Counted from the stretch's first letter, positions 1 through 9,136 are shown. The stretch is 64,000 nt of DNA from Labrys miyagiensis (GCF_030160835.1 NZ_BSPC01000015.1:248001-312000), one strand, 5' to 3'. Made by a program: numbers and translations. The notes: generated by a model from the sequence alone, not told the origin.

Positions 1-111
1 CTGAACGCATTTTACTCTAGCCCACTGCGAGCCGCATGCCACTGAATGCCGGGGTAGAATCCTGCGACTTTCCCCGGGTTTCTCTTCCCTCCAACTCAAC
101 TCCATCCCACT
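1..111. other. No gene seen at the left edge
   Basis: I see no supported gene, hairpin or promoter in the first 111 bases. The stretch lies beyond the stop codon of the leftward esterase gene. Confidence 0.5.
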
Positions 112-840
112 TCAAACATACAGCGCCGCCATCTTCCGCCATGCCCCGGCGCGATGGGCGCGTCCGTCCCAGAAATGAAGCTGGTGACGGATGCTCTTTT
201 CGTCGAGGAGGCGGCTGAGGTGGCGGTTGTTGTCGAGGAAAGGATCGGCATTTCCGATGACGAGGACGATTTCGAGCTGGCGCAGCTTGTCCAGCCGCCA
301 GGAGCAGGTGAGGCCGGGCAGGAAATGCGTCGGGGTGTGGAAATAGATATCCTCGTTGTAATAGCCCTCAAACAGGTCTCCGAAACATTCCACCTGCATC
401 GTCAGGTCATAGCGGCCGGAGAAGGCGACGAGCTTGCGGAAGAGGTGCGGATGCCGGAAAACCAGGCTGGCGGCCTGGAAGGCACCGAGACTGCAGCCCA
501 GCGCCATAGTGCAATCGTGGGAATTGGTCGAGGCCATCAGCGGCAGCACCTCGTTGAGGATGTAGTCCTCGAAGGCGGCGTGCCGGCGGATGCGATCGGC
601 CGGATGACGGCCTGCGTCGTAGAAGGTTTCCTGTGCCAGGCCCTCGATGCAATAAAGCTGCAAATATCCGGCGCTGACCTTGTCGGCGAGGCTCGCGACG
701 ATGTTGAGCCTCTCATATTCCCAGAAGCGCCCGTCCCTTGTCGGAAACATCAGCACCTTTGCTCCGGCATGGCCGAAGATCAGGAGTTCCATGTCCCTGT
801 GAAGGCGCGGACTGTAGCAGCGCCGATAATCTCGCCTCAT
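112..840 (-). CDS. Esterase D-like alpha/beta hydrolase
   Basis: A 242-residue cytoplasmic protein of the putative esterase (Esterase D-like) family, with no signal peptide. The nucleophile elbow GCSLGA lies at residues 115-120, with Ser117 as predicted nucleophile. A GNADPF stretch near residue 198 could supply the acid and an AHR motif near the C-terminus the histidine. Many relatives have a HDW-type motif there, so the tail is divergent and catalytic competence is not assured. The start codon overlaps the stop of the upstream esterase by four bases (ATGA), so the two are probably co-translated. Substrate unknown. Confidence 0.75.
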   Translation of the reverse strand: MRRDYRRCYSPRLHRDMELLIFGHAGAKVLMFPTRDGRFWEYERLNIVASLADKVSAGYLQLYCIEGLAQETFYDAGRHPADRIRRHAAFEDYILNEVLPLMASTNSHDCTMALGCSLGAFQAASLVFRHPHLFRKLVAFSGRYDLTMQVECFGDLFEGYYNEDIYFHTPTHFLPGLTCSWRLDKLRQLEIVLVIGNADPFLDNNRHLSRLLDEKSIRHQLHFWDGRAHRAGAWRKMAALYV

Positions 841-1802
841 GTCGCCCTGAAGAACCGTCTGACCTTTTCCGTAAGGAGTGCGTGCTGCTCCTCGCAGCCG
901 GGATAGTCGAAATGACCCGCATCCAGGATGACGGTTTCATGATCGTTTGATGTCGGCAGCGCATTGGCGACCGAAAACTGGCAGGGCGGCGCCACCACCG
1001 GATCGAAGCGGGCAACGGCAAGGAGCATGGGAACCTGAATGCGCGTCGCGGCCGTCGCCGCATCGAAAAGGCCGAGGGTGTTGAGCACGTCCCCATGGGT
1101 CTTCCGATAGTTCTGAACGGAATGGGCGCTGCCGGTGGTAGGCAGGCTCAGCCAGACCGGCATATTGCCGAAGGTCGGCACGATCAGATGGCCACGATCG
1201 ATGCGTTGGTCGAAGGGGAGCGCCAGGGCGCCGATGCCGCCGCCGAAGCTGATGCCACTATAACCGATCCGTCCGTCAAGCTGGGGATAGAGCTTGATCA
1301 GAACAGAGATGGCTACCCAGAGATCCTCGACGCAGCCGCCCAGGATATAGCTCTCCGGCTTGTCGATATCATTGAGCACGTGCCAGGCGGGATCGCTTGA
1401 AATCGGTGGACGGCTGCTGCGCGAGAGCCCACGAAAACAGGGAAACAGCACGGCTGTCTCCTTGACCGGAATGTCGAAATCCGGCTGGTCGCGCCCGCCA
1501 TAGCCATGACCGACGACAAGGCCACGCCTGACCGTTCCCTCTCGCGGCAGCAGCAGCCAGCCGCCGATCCGGAAGCCATCGGTCGAAGTGTAGGCGATAT
1601 CATGGACGTGCCAGTCCGGATGGCTCAATCGGCTTTCGCCCAGCTGCGGCTGCGGATTCACGCCAAGCGCGCCGACATAACGCTCGCGCCAGAAATTGTC
1701 GAAGTGAGGCGGTGCCTGGGGCGGCCTTATCGCACGAAGCTCTGCAAGTCCGAGGCCGTAGGTGGGATCGAAATCATAGGGATGCTCTATCGGGATGCTC
1801 AT
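837..1802 (-). CDS. Acetylxylan esterase-family (AXE1) hydrolase
   Basis: A 321-residue alpha/beta hydrolase resembling the acetylxylan esterase / cephalosporin-C deacetylase family. Recognisable parts are the N-terminal FDNFWRERY stretch, the nucleophile motif GISFGG (Ser185), an acid in ARFDP (about residue 267) and the histidine in AGHFDYPG (about residue 297). It lacks a signal peptide, so it probably deacetylates small imported or intracellular esters rather than polymeric xylan. It is the first gene of a two-gene leftward unit with the Esterase D-like gene, which it overlaps by four bases. The exact substrate cannot be read from the sequence. Confidence 0.8.
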   Translation of the reverse strand: MSIPIEHPYDFDPTYGLGLAELRAIRPPQAPPHFDNFWRERYVGALGVNPQPQLGESRLSHPDWHVHDIAYTSTDGFRIGGWLLLPREGTVRRGLVVGHGYGGRDQPDFDIPVKETAVLFPCFRGLSRSSRPPISSDPAWHVLNDIDKPESYILGGCVEDLWVAISVLIKLYPQLDGRIGYSGISFGGGIGALALPFDQRIDRGHLIVPTFGNMPVWLSLPTTGSAHSVQNYRKTHGDVLNTLGLFDAATAATRIQVPMLLAVARFDPVVAPPCQFSVANALPTSNDHETVILDAGHFDYPGCEEQHALLTEKVRRFFRAT

Positions 1803-1862
1803 CGGATACTTGCTTCGTCAAATCGGGCAGGATGCAGGCGTGGCTCCAGGCCAAAGCTCGCG

Positions 1863-2705
1863 TCATTGAGCGTCGAGCAGCGCCTGTATCCGCTCGGCAT
1901 CCCCGGGGTTCACCAGATTATGGACCACCATGGTGAGATCGGGCCGACCTTCGACCGTGAAGGCGGAATATTCGAAGGCCAGTGGACCGAGAACGGGGTG
2001 CCGTATTTGCTTGAGGTTCTCGCCATGGCTGCTGACGTCGTTGTCGCGCCACATCGTCCTGAATTCGGGGCTGAGACGGCAGAGTTCCTCCACCAAAGGC
2101 TCGACTTCTGCCGCGGCTCCCGCGCGGGCGGCGTCCACCCGGAAGGCGCCCACCACGAAGCGCGCCACGCCCTCCCAGTCATATTGCGCGGCGCGGAAGC
2201 GGGGATCGAGGAAGATGAAGCGCAGGACGTTGCGCTGCTCCGGAGGCAAGGACCCATAGTCGATCAGCATGACGGTCGCCGCCCGGTTCCAGGCGACGAC
2301 ATCCCAAATGGCGGTACGGATGAGGGCAGGGCTCGGCTGCAACGCATCGAGCACACGTTGCAGCCGCGGGGTGACGCCGTCGCCCTTCTGGTAACGCACC
2401 TCGGGCGGCCGCCCGAGGCCGAGCAAGAAAAGGTGCTCGCGCTCGACATCCGTCAGCAGCAGGGCACGGGCGATGCGATCGAGCACGTCCGCAGAAGGTG
2501 CGCCGCCCCGACCCTGTTCGAGCCAGGTGTACCAGGTCGGGCTGATATTGGCGCGCTGCGCCACTTCCTCGCGGCGCAGGCCGGGCGTGCGGCGGCGTTG
2601 CGACGAAAAGCCGAAGGAGGCGGGATCGAGCTTCGCTCTGCGGTCCTTCAGATAGGTCCCGAGCAAGGTTTCATGCGTGGCGTACTCGCTCATCCTGTTA
2701 GCCAT
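1863..2705 (-). CDS. XRE-family regulator with MmyB-like ligand domain
   Basis: A 280-residue transcriptional regulator. An N-terminal helix-turn-helix of XRE type spans about residues 15-75 (LRREEVAQRANIS followed by a TWYTWLEQGR recognition region). The rest matches the MmyB-like ligand-binding domain that follows this HTH in many bacteria. It is divergent from an SDR oxidoreductase gene starting at 2787, a common arrangement in which the regulator represses its neighbour. The first ATG (2705) lies inside a TATAAT-like -10 box on the same strand, so translation may begin at the second Met (2693), on a very short leader. Confidence 0.85.
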   Translation of the reverse strand: MANRMSEYATHETLLGTYLKDRRAKLDPASFGFSSQRRRTPGLRREEVAQRANISPTWYTWLEQGRGGAPSADVLDRIARALLLTDVEREHLFLLGLGRPPEVRYQKGDGVTPRLQRVLDALQPSPALIRTAIWDVVAWNRAATVMLIDYGSLPPEQRNVLRFIFLDPRFRAAQYDWEGVARFVVGAFRVDAARAGAAAEVEPLVEELCRLSPEFRTMWRDNDVSSHGENLKQIRHPVLGPLAFEYSAFTVEGRPDLTMVVHNLVNPGDAERIQALLDAQ

Positions 2706-2720
2706 TATAATACGATAATG
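2703..2720. promoter_or_regulatory. Palindrome and -10 box in divergent XRE/SDR promoter
   Basis: CATTAT-AATACG-ATAATG is a perfect 6-bp inverted repeat with a 6-bp spacer. On the minus strand it contains TATAAT, a consensus -10 box just upstream of the regulator's second Met. It is a candidate autoregulatory operator also controlling the SDR gene. Binding is inferred from position and symmetry only. Confidence 0.4.
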
Positions 2721-2786
2721 TCACTACTTTACCAGAATAAATCACGAGCACATGTTTGTCTCCAACGAAAACTGGAGATCTCTCTC

Positions 2787-3683
2787 ATGCGTGTGTTCGT
2801 GACCGGCGCCGCCGGATTCATCGGCTCGGCCGTCGTCAAGGAATTGATCGGCGCGGGCCATCAAGTGCTGGGGCTGACCCGCTCGGACAAGGGGGCTGAA
2901 GAACTGGCCACGGCTGGTGCCGAGGTCCATCGCGGCTCGCTCGAGGATCTGGACAGCCTCAGGGAGGGCGCCGCTCGATCGGACGGCGTCATCCACCTCG
3001 CCTTCAATCATGACTTCTCCAGGTTCGTGGCGAATTGCGAGGATGACCGGCGTGTCATCGGCGCCCTTGGCTCGGCTCTTGCCGGCTCGGACCGGCCGCT
3101 GGTCATCACCTCCGGGACCCCAATAGCCAACACCGTGCCCGGTGAGCCAGCCGAGGAAGGCAATCGGACCATCGGTTCCGACGTGCATCCCCGCGCAGCC
3201 TCGGAAGAGGCGGCGGGCTCGGTCGCAGCGGATGGGGTCAATGTGTCGGTGGTGCGACTTCCGCAGGTTCACGACACGGTCAAGCAGGGTCTCATCACGC
3301 CCGTGATCGAGATATATCGCGAGAAAGGCGCGTGTACCTATGTCGGAGACGGACTCAATCGCTGGCCGGCGGCTTATGTTCTCGACGTAGCCCGACTCTA
3401 CAGGTTGGCGGTCGAAAAGGCTGAGCCGAATGCAAAATATCATGCAGTCGCGGAAGAGGGGGTGCCGATGCGCGACATAGCCGAAGCCATCGGCCGACGT
3501 CTGAAGCTGCCGGTGAAATCGATCGCCCCGGACGAGGCTCAAGCCGCTTTCGGCTGGCTTGCGATGTTTGCCGGGCGCGACATGCCTGCCTCCAGCGCGC
3601 AAACGCGGCAGAAGTTGGGATGGCAGCCCACCGGCCCGGGATTGCTGGCCGATCTCGAGCGATTGCAGGTTTCCGGCGCATGA
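2787..3683 (+). CDS. SDR-family NAD(P)-dependent oxidoreductase
   Basis: A 298-residue extended-type short-chain dehydrogenase/epimerase. The nucleotide-binding motif TGAAGFIG is at residues 6-13. The open frame extends far upstream without a stop, but homology to the fold begins at ATG 2787, preceded by CTGGAGAT as a ribosome binding site. The usual YxxxK catalytic pair is not obvious, as in atypical SDRs that act as NADPH-dependent reductases of unknown substrate. It is transcribed divergently from the XRE/MmyB regulator at 1863-2705, which probably controls it. Confidence 0.8.
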   Translation: MRVFVTGAAGFIGSAVVKELIGAGHQVLGLTRSDKGAEELATAGAEVHRGSLEDLDSLREGAARSDGVIHLAFNHDFSRFVANCEDDRRVIGALGSALAGSDRPLVITSGTPIANTVPGEPAEEGNRTIGSDVHPRAASEEAAGSVAADGVNVSVVRLPQVHDTVKQGLITPVIEIYREKGACTYVGDGLNRWPAAYVLDVARLYRLAVEKAEPNAKYHAVAEEGVPMRDIAEAIGRRLKLPVKSIAPDEAQAAFGWLAMFAGRDMPASSAQTRQKLGWQPTGPGLLADLERLQVSGA

Positions 3684-3747
3684 AACTCGCATGAGTTTCG
3701 ACGGGAGGTTCCCGGTGTCGGGGCTGGCGCTTCCGTCCTATCCGACG

Positions 3748-4656
3748 TCAACCCTGATGCCTGACATGCTCGATGAAGGCACGCAGTTTCGGCAGGACCT
3801 GACGCCGGCCCGGATGGTAGAGGAAAATTCCCGGTGTCGACACGGCGAAGGAGGATAGCACCTCCTGCAATCGGCCCTCGGCGATGGGCGCTCGCGTGAT
3901 TGGCTCAGGCACCTGGGCGAGGCCCAGGCCTTGGATCGCCGCCCCGAGAAGCGTGGGATAGTCGTGCGCGACGAGGGGGCCAGAGACGATGGCTTCGACG
4001 GCCTTGCCGTCCTCCACAAAAGACCAGGGCCCAATCGAGCCGTTCGAACGGCGGATGCGCAGGCAAGCATGGCCGCGCAAGTCGTCGATGCGCTCCGGCG
4101 GCGGGTGCCGGCTGAGATAATCGGGGCTGCCGACCACCGCGAAAGGGAAAGGCGGCGTCAGGCGGATGGCGACCATGTCGGGCGCGATGAACTGGCCGAG
4201 CCGGATACCGGCGTCGAAGCCGTGTGCCGCCAGGTCGACCATTTCCTCGCTCGCCGCGATCTCCACCTCGATCTCGGGATAGGCCTGGCAGAAGGAGGCG
4301 ATCACCGGCTCGAGGAGCAGCGGCACGACCGCCCGTGGCACGGCCAGGCGCAGGAGTCCGGCCGGACGCTGCCCCAGATCGCGGGCGGCCTCAGCGGCGG
4401 CCACCAGTTCCTCAAAGGCAGGCGCGGCCCGTTCCAGGAAGCGTTTGCCAGCCTCGGTCAGGCCGACACTGCGGGTCGTGCGGGTGAGAAGCGCCGCGCC
4501 AACCCTCGCTTCGAGCAGACGTATGGTCTGGCTCACGGCCGAAGTCGTGACGCCGAGGGCGGCCGCCGCGCGGCGGAAACTGCGGTGACGAGCGACGTTC
4601 AGGAACGTCTCCACGCCGTCGAGCGCGCCTTGCCTGACTGTGAAGTTCTGCTTCAT
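3748..4656 (-). CDS. LysR-family transcriptional regulator
   Basis: A 302-residue LysR-type regulator. The winged HTH covers about residues 14-73 (ARHRSFRRAAAALGVTTSAVSQ followed by the LLTRTTRSVGLTEAG wing). The effector-binding domain fills the remainder and includes the usual IRLG and PDYLSRHPPP stretches. It reads away from a methyltransferase gene at 4774, with a 117-bp shared intergenic region, so it is likely to regulate that methyltransferase and the membrane protein behind it. Its inducer is unknown. Confidence 0.88.
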   Translation of the reverse strand: MKQNFTVRQGALDGVETFLNVARHRSFRRAAAALGVTTSAVSQTIRLLEARVGAALLTRTTRSVGLTEAGKRFLERAAPAFEELVAAAEAARDLGQRPAGLLRLAVPRAVVPLLLEPVIASFCQAYPEIEVEIAASEEMVDLAAHGFDAGIRLGQFIAPDMVAIRLTPPFPFAVVGSPDYLSRHPPPERIDDLRGHACLRIRRSNGSIGPWSFVEDGKAVEAIVSGPLVAHDYPTLLGAAIQGLGLAQVPEPITRAPIAEGRLQEVLSSFAVSTPGIFLYHPGRRQVLPKLRAFIEHVRHQG

Positions 4657-4773
4657 GCCCCATCAACATTATCGCCGATAGTAGCTCACGGGAAGCTGTC
4701 TTACATCTGGCTTGCGTACCAGTGCCGGGAACCGAAACCGGCGATACCCCTGAAGCCGAGGAGAAATCCCGTC

Positions 4774-5601
4774 ATGACCGATCTGCTCGACGGTGTGCGC
4801 GATCACTATCGCGCCACCGGCCTCATCGAACGACTGAAGGCGCCGCTCGCCGCTCTCGGGCCCGAGGAGAGGCCGCTCGCACCCGAACAATTGAGCGGTC
4901 TCGACCAGTTTCACACGCGGGGCCTTGCCGCAACGACCGAACTGGCGAAGCTGGCCGGAATCACCGGCGACATGCGCGTGCTCGATGTCGGTTCAGGCCT
5001 CGGCGGGCCGGCGCGCTTCCTGGCTGCGGCCCATGGTTGCCGCGTGACGGGCGTCGATCTCAGCGAGTCCTTCGTCGAGGCAGCGCGCTATCTGACCGGA
5101 CGTACCGGACAGAGCGGGCAGGTCTCCTTCGAGGCCGCCAGTGCCCTGGAACTTCCTTTCGACGACGCCAGCTTCGACGTCGCATTGTTGCAGCATGTCG
5201 CCATGAACATCGCCGACCGTGCACGCCTCTACCGCGAGATCCGCCGGGTGCTCAAGCCCGGCGGCCGGTTTGCCACCTATGATGTCGTGCTGAGGGATGG
5301 CGAGCCGCATTATCCGCTTCCCTGGGCGCGTACGCCGGCGACGAGCCTTCTCTTGACGGCCGAGGCCACGCGCGAGGCAATCGAGCCGGCCGGCTTCCAG
5401 ACCCTCATCTGGCATGACGACACCGAGACGGCCAAGGCCTGGTTCGCCGAATTGCGTGCTTCGGGGCCGCCGTCTTCCCCCAATCTCGGCGTGGTGATGG
5501 GGCCGGAGTTTGCCCAGCTTGCCGCCAATCTCGGGCGGAGCCTCATGGAAGGCCGGCTTGGTATCCTGACGGCGGTGTTCGAAGCCGCAACGGTCCGATA
5601 G
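4774..5601 (+). CDS. Class I SAM-dependent methyltransferase
   Basis: A 275-residue UbiE/sarcosine-methyltransferase-like enzyme. Motif I DVGSGLGGPARF lies at residues 71-82. A D-L-S-E-S motif II and the post-motif VLKPGGRFATYDV region follow in order. ATG 4774 is chosen because GCCGAGGAG precedes it by nine bases, although the frame is open well upstream. It is divergent from a LysR gene and is followed nine bases later by a membrane protein gene, probably one operon. The methyl acceptor cannot be deduced. Confidence 0.82.
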   Translation: MTDLLDGVRDHYRATGLIERLKAPLAALGPEERPLAPEQLSGLDQFHTRGLAATTELAKLAGITGDMRVLDVGSGLGGPARFLAAAHGCRVTGVDLSESFVEAARYLTGRTGQSGQVSFEAASALELPFDDASFDVALLQHVAMNIADRARLYREIRRVLKPGGRFATYDVVLRDGEPHYPLPWARTPATSLLLTAEATREAIEPAGFQTLIWHDDTETAKAWFAELRASGPPSSPNLGVVMGPEFAQLAANLGRSLMEGRLGILTAVFEAATVR

Positions 5602-5610
5602 GAGGGCGAG

Positions 5611-6117
5611 ATGTCAGCCGAAACCCTCTTCCAGATCCATCTCGTGCTGGGTTACGTGGCCTGGTTGCTCTGCTTCGGCGCCTATATCCTGCCGAGGCTC
5701 AAGGTGATGGACCCGTTCGATGCACAGCGCGCCATTGCGACTTTGCATAGCTTCCGGTTCTTTGGGCTCGTCTTCATCCTCCCGGGTGTCATCGGTCCCA
5801 ATCTACCCGCGAGCTTTACGGTGTTCGCCGCTTATGGCGACTTAGCCACAGGCGTGCTCGCCATGCTGGCGCTGATCACGGTGAGAATGAGGCCGCTCTT
5901 TTGGCTATTCGTCATCGCCTTCAATGTCGTGGGGATGGCAGACCTCGTTCTCGACTATGTTCACGCGGTCGAGGTGGATCTGCCGGCGCGGGCAGGGGAA
6001 TTGGGAGCCACCTATGCGATCCCGATCCTCTATGTGCCGTTGCTAATGATCACGCATGTCGTGGCGTTCTACCTGCTGCTGCGTTCACCGCTCCGGCAGG
6101 CACGCCGCATCAGTTGA
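5611..6117 (+). CDS. Small integral membrane protein, function unknown
   Basis: A 168-residue hydrophobic protein with about five predicted membrane-spanning segments, at roughly residues 8-28, 47-66, 76-92, 95-115 and 135-158. A strong GGAGGGCGAG ribosome binding site precedes ATG 5611. It follows the methyltransferase by nine bases, so the two are probably co-transcribed and might be functionally linked. I do not recognise a named family. Alternative roles such as a transporter subunit or membrane redox protein are not supported by any visible motif. Confidence 0.7.
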   Translation: MSAETLFQIHLVLGYVAWLLCFGAYILPRLKVMDPFDAQRAIATLHSFRFFGLVFILPGVIGPNLPASFTVFAAYGDLATGVLAMLALITVRMRPLFWLFVIAFNVVGMADLVLDYVHAVEVDLPARAGELGATYAIPILYVPLLMITHVVAFYLLLRSPLRQARRIS

Positions 6118-6166
6118 GCTGGCGCCAGCGCTCTGTCTCTGCCTCGCTCGGTTCCGCTGTGGGGCC

Positions 6167-6799
6167 TCAGCCCCCACGGCGGACGGCTCTGACCTTTCCG
6201 CTCCGGCCGCCGCCGCAGAAGAAGCAGCCATTGCCGTCGCTTTCCAGCCCCGAGATGCCCGCACCGGCAGGCATGTCGATCCTTTCCAGCACCTTGCCGG
6301 TAGCAGGATCGATGTGCCGCAGCTCGCTCTCGTCGTTCTCCCAGGTGGCGTGCCAGAGTTCGCCATTGGTCCAGGTAACGCCGGTGACGTGGCGATTGGA
6401 GTCGATGGTGCGCAGAACCTTTCCAGTCTCGGGGTCGATCTGGTGGATCTTGCGGTCGCGATATTGTCCCACCCACAGCGTCCCCTCGGCCCAGGCGAGG
6501 CCGGAATCGCTGCCGCCGCCCGGCGCTGGGATGGCAGCAAGCACATCGCCGGTGGCGGGATCGATCTTCTGGATGCGATCCTCGGCGATCTGGAACAGAT
6601 GCTGGCCGTCAAAGGCCGTGCCGGCATGCGCGGGCACCTCGATCGAGCGCTCGATCTCGCCGCTCTCGGGATCGAAGGCGTTCAGCCTGTCCCCGGCGGC
6701 GAACCAGACACGCTGGCCGTCGAAGGTAACGCCACCCACTTGCTCGACGCCCGGAAAGGGGCCGTATTCCCGCACGATATTGGCTGCTGATCTCGTCAT
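6167..6799 (-). CDS. YncE/SMP-30-like beta-propeller protein
   Basis: About 210 residues made of repeated blade-like units with the recurring pattern IDPATG or FDPESG followed by a short beta-rich segment (at least four copies). This is typical of YVTN/YncE-type or glutamine cyclotransferase-like propellers. The start is set at 6799 because GGAGGGCGAAAGC precedes that ATG; an upstream in-frame ATG at 6847 lacks such a site. There is no signal peptide, so a cytoplasmic scaffold or sensor role is possible. It lies downstream of and co-directional with the TPR-HTH regulator gene, 63 bases away. Confidence 0.6.
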   Translation of the reverse strand: MTRSAANIVREYGPFPGVEQVGGVTFDGQRVWFAAGDRLNAFDPESGEIERSIEVPAHAGTAFDGQHLFQIAEDRIQKIDPATGDVLAAIPAPGGGSDSGLAWAEGTLWVGQYRDRKIHQIDPETGKVLRTIDSNRHVTGVTWTNGELWHATWENDESELRHIDPATGKVLERIDMPAGAGISGLESDGNGCFFCGGGRSGKVRAVRRGG

Positions 6800-6862
6800 G
6801 CTTTCGCCCTCCATGTCTCGTCCTTTCCGGCGCTGGCCGGCTGTCATCTGGTCGAATAGATG

Positions 6863-8083
6863 CTAGCCGCCCGGCAGCGGCGCCGGGAGTAACAAGGTCG
6901 TCGTGAAACCTGGAACGGGCGTGGTCATCCAGCGCAACGCCCGTCCGCGACCGACGGATTGTACCTTGCCCGCCAGAGCGAGCCCATCGAGGGCGCGCTG
7001 CACAGTGCGCTGGCTGGCGCTGAGCGCCAAGGCCAAGGCGGAACTCGACCAGGCTTCGCCATCGGCCAGGAAGGCAAGTACGGCCCCGTGCTGTTCCTCC
7101 ACCGGCCGCGCCAGGATGAGGACATCGCGGGCCCGGGATGGCGCCAGCGCAAAGCCTTGCCTGGTGGCGCTGATCTCGGCGACGGCCTGCAACATGCTGC
7201 GGAGCCGGCCGATCTCCACCCGCAGCCGGGCGCGGTGCGATTCATCGGCGTGCCGGGCGCCGAAGGCCCGCGCCAATAGCAACTCCCGCGTCACATCGCC
7301 AGGCCAGGCTTCGGCGAGGGTGCGCGCCAGGGCAAACAGGACGGGCCGGGTCGCAAGCGGTATCGATGCTTGCTCGTCGCGTACCACGTGACGGCAGGCG
7401 TCCACCACCAGCGCCTTGGAGGCTTGAAGCGCCTCGACCTCATCCAGCAGCAGCGACCGCTCCCTTCCAGCGGCGATCAGGCGCGCGGCAGGGCTGTTCA
7501 GTGCCTGCGCCGTATTTTCGACTTCCGCGGTAAGGGCGGGAATGTGAGCCTGGCGTGCAGCCTGTTCGGCCCGGGCGAGGGCGTCGCGCGCAGCTTTGGA
7601 GCGAAGACGCCGCATGGCGATACCGGCGACCGCCAGTTCGTGCGCCGTTCTCAGGGCCGGCGGCAGGAGATCGGGATCGAGTTCGCCGAGCTTGCGCTCA
7701 GCCTCGTCGAGACGTCCGATCAGGAGCAGGCGCCGGGCTTCGAGATGGCGGGCATGGGCGCCATTCACCCGGTCACCATGCCGCTCCAGGGTCGCCCGCG
7801 CGGCATCGAGTGTCTTGGCGGGCCAGCCGAGGTCGCGCGAGACCAGGGCAATTTCGGCCTCCGCCACGATGCAGCGCGCCCGAGACACCGCCTCTTTCGG
7901 CCCGAAGGCGCGGGCGGCCTGGCGCAGCAGAAGCTTCGCCCGATCGAGATCGCCGAGCTGCGCCATCGCAATGCCACGAAGCGCCAACGCCGGCGGATCA
8001 TTGCGCAGGGCAACCCGGTTCAGGGCGCCGAAGGGGTCACCCGCGGCCAGCGCGTGCGCTGCGGCTGTGATCAGCGAGTCCAT
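6863..8083 (-). CDS. TPR-type helix-turn-helix regulator
   Basis: A 406-residue protein. Residues about 1-210 are alanine/leucine/arginine-rich helical hairpins resembling tetratricopeptide repeats. The C-terminal quarter has a winged-helix-like segment (SSSALALALSASQRTVQRAL, about residues 340-365) typical of a DNA-binding domain. I read it as a transcriptional regulator with a TPR sensor, but it does not match a named regulator that I know. It is divergent from the DUF899 gene at 8209 and precedes the propeller gene on the same strand, so either could be its target. Confidence 0.6.
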   Translation of the reverse strand: MDSLITAAAHALAAGDPFGALNRVALRNDPPALALRGIAMAQLGDLDRAKLLLRQAARAFGPKEAVSRARCIVAEAEIALVSRDLGWPAKTLDAARATLERHGDRVNGAHARHLEARRLLLIGRLDEAERKLGELDPDLLPPALRTAHELAVAGIAMRRLRSKAARDALARAEQAARQAHIPALTAEVENTAQALNSPAARLIAAGRERSLLLDEVEALQASKALVVDACRHVVRDEQASIPLATRPVLFALARTLAEAWPGDVTRELLLARAFGARHADESHRARLRVEIGRLRSMLQAVAEISATRQGFALAPSRARDVLILARPVEEQHGAVLAFLADGEAWSSSALALALSASQRTVQRALDGLALAGKVQSVGRGRALRWMTTPVPGFTTTLLLPAPLPGG

Positions 8084-8208
8084 GGAAATCCCGCCACACT
8101 TGTCACTCCCACCGATCGATAGCCGGTTACTATTCTATCTCACGATCGCGGACCAGCCGTCATGGTGCCCGGTGGCGAATGACGGGGCTTAGCAAAGGGA
8201 GAAGAAGG

Positions 8209-9009
8209 ATGACGATGACACACAGGATCGGCACGCGCGAGGAATGGCTGGCAGCCCGGCTCGAACTGCTCCAGGCTGAGAAAGAGCTGACGCGCCGCAG
8301 CGACGAGGTTGCGCGCCGGCGGCAGGACCTGCCATGGGTCCGCATCGACAAGACCTATCGCTTCGAGACGGAGGCGGGGAGCGTCGCCCTGGCGGATCTC
8401 TTCGGCGGACGCTCGCAGCTCCTTGTGTATCACTTCATGTTCGGTCCGGATTACAAGGCAGGCTGCCCGTCCTGCTCGGCGATCGCGGACGGATTCGACG
8501 GCTTTGCCGTGCATCTGGCCAATCATGACGTGATGCTCTACGCGGTGTCGCGTGCGCCGCTCGGAAAACTGCAGACCTATAAGCAGCGGCTTGGCTGGCG
8601 CTTTCCTTGGGCCTCTTCCTTCGGCAGCGACTTCAATGCCGATTTCAACGTCGGCTTCACGGAAGCGCAGCAGCGCGAAGGCGGCATCGAGTATAATTAC
8701 CGGCGAGAGCCGGCGTGGGCAGGACAGGAACCGGCGCCGAAGGAGAGGGCGGAGAATCCGCCTGCCGAAGGGGGTATCCTTGCCGAGATCGCGGCCACGG
8801 CCGGTACCGATCCCTCGACCTTCATCCGCGAGCGGCCGGGCATGAGCGCCTTCGCACTGGTGGACGGCGTCGTCTATCACACCTATTCGACCTATGCGCG
8901 CGGGCTCGACGGCTTGTGGGGCATGTATCAGTGGCTCGACCGCGCGCCTCTGGGCCGCAACGAGGCGGGCATGTGGTGGCGCCGCCGCGACGAATACGCA
9001 AAGGCTTGA
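8209..9009 (+). CDS. DUF899 thioredoxin-like protein
   Basis: A 266-residue member of the DUF899 family, predicted to have a thioredoxin-like fold. Visible family signatures are the TREEWLAAR opening, KTYRFETE, a YHFMFGPDYKAGCPSCS stretch with a CPSC pair, and FPWASSFGSDFN. ATG 8209 is preferred over the in-frame ATG at 8179 because GGGAGAAGAAGG stands immediately before it. The protein is probably cytoplasmic and possibly redox-active through the CxxC pair; no substrate is established for the family. It is divergent from the TPR-HTH regulator. Confidence 0.85.
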   Translation: MTMTHRIGTREEWLAARLELLQAEKELTRRSDEVARRRQDLPWVRIDKTYRFETEAGSVALADLFGGRSQLLVYHFMFGPDYKAGCPSCSAIADGFDGFAVHLANHDVMLYAVSRAPLGKLQTYKQRLGWRFPWASSFGSDFNADFNVGFTEAQQREGGIEYNYRREPAWAGQEPAPKERAENPPAEGGILAEIAATAGTDPSTFIRERPGMSAFALVDGVVYHTYSTYARGLDGLWGMYQWLDRAPLGRNEAGMWWRRRDEYAKA

Positions 9010-9041
9010 AACCCGATTCAGAGGGTACCGGTGTAAAAAGG

Positions 9042-9059
9042 CGGCCCCGCATGGGGCCG
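9042..9059 (+). terminator. GC-rich hairpin after DUF899 gene
   Basis: CGGCCCC-GCAT-GGGGCCG is a perfect 7-bp stem with a 4-base loop, 33 bases after the DUF899 stop. No T-tract follows, so termination would be weak or factor-assisted. Confidence 0.4.
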
Positions 9060-9136
9060 TCAGGGTGCCGCGGGAGGAGGTGTTCAGCGGTGCGCTGCGC
9101 CCGGCGGGAATGGCAGGCCGAGTGCTCTTGCATTTC

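Noticed and set aside
1506-2786. In-frame upstream extension of the SDR gene
   Set aside because: Lies antisense to the XRE regulator; SDR homology begins at the Met at 2787 with its own ribosome binding site.
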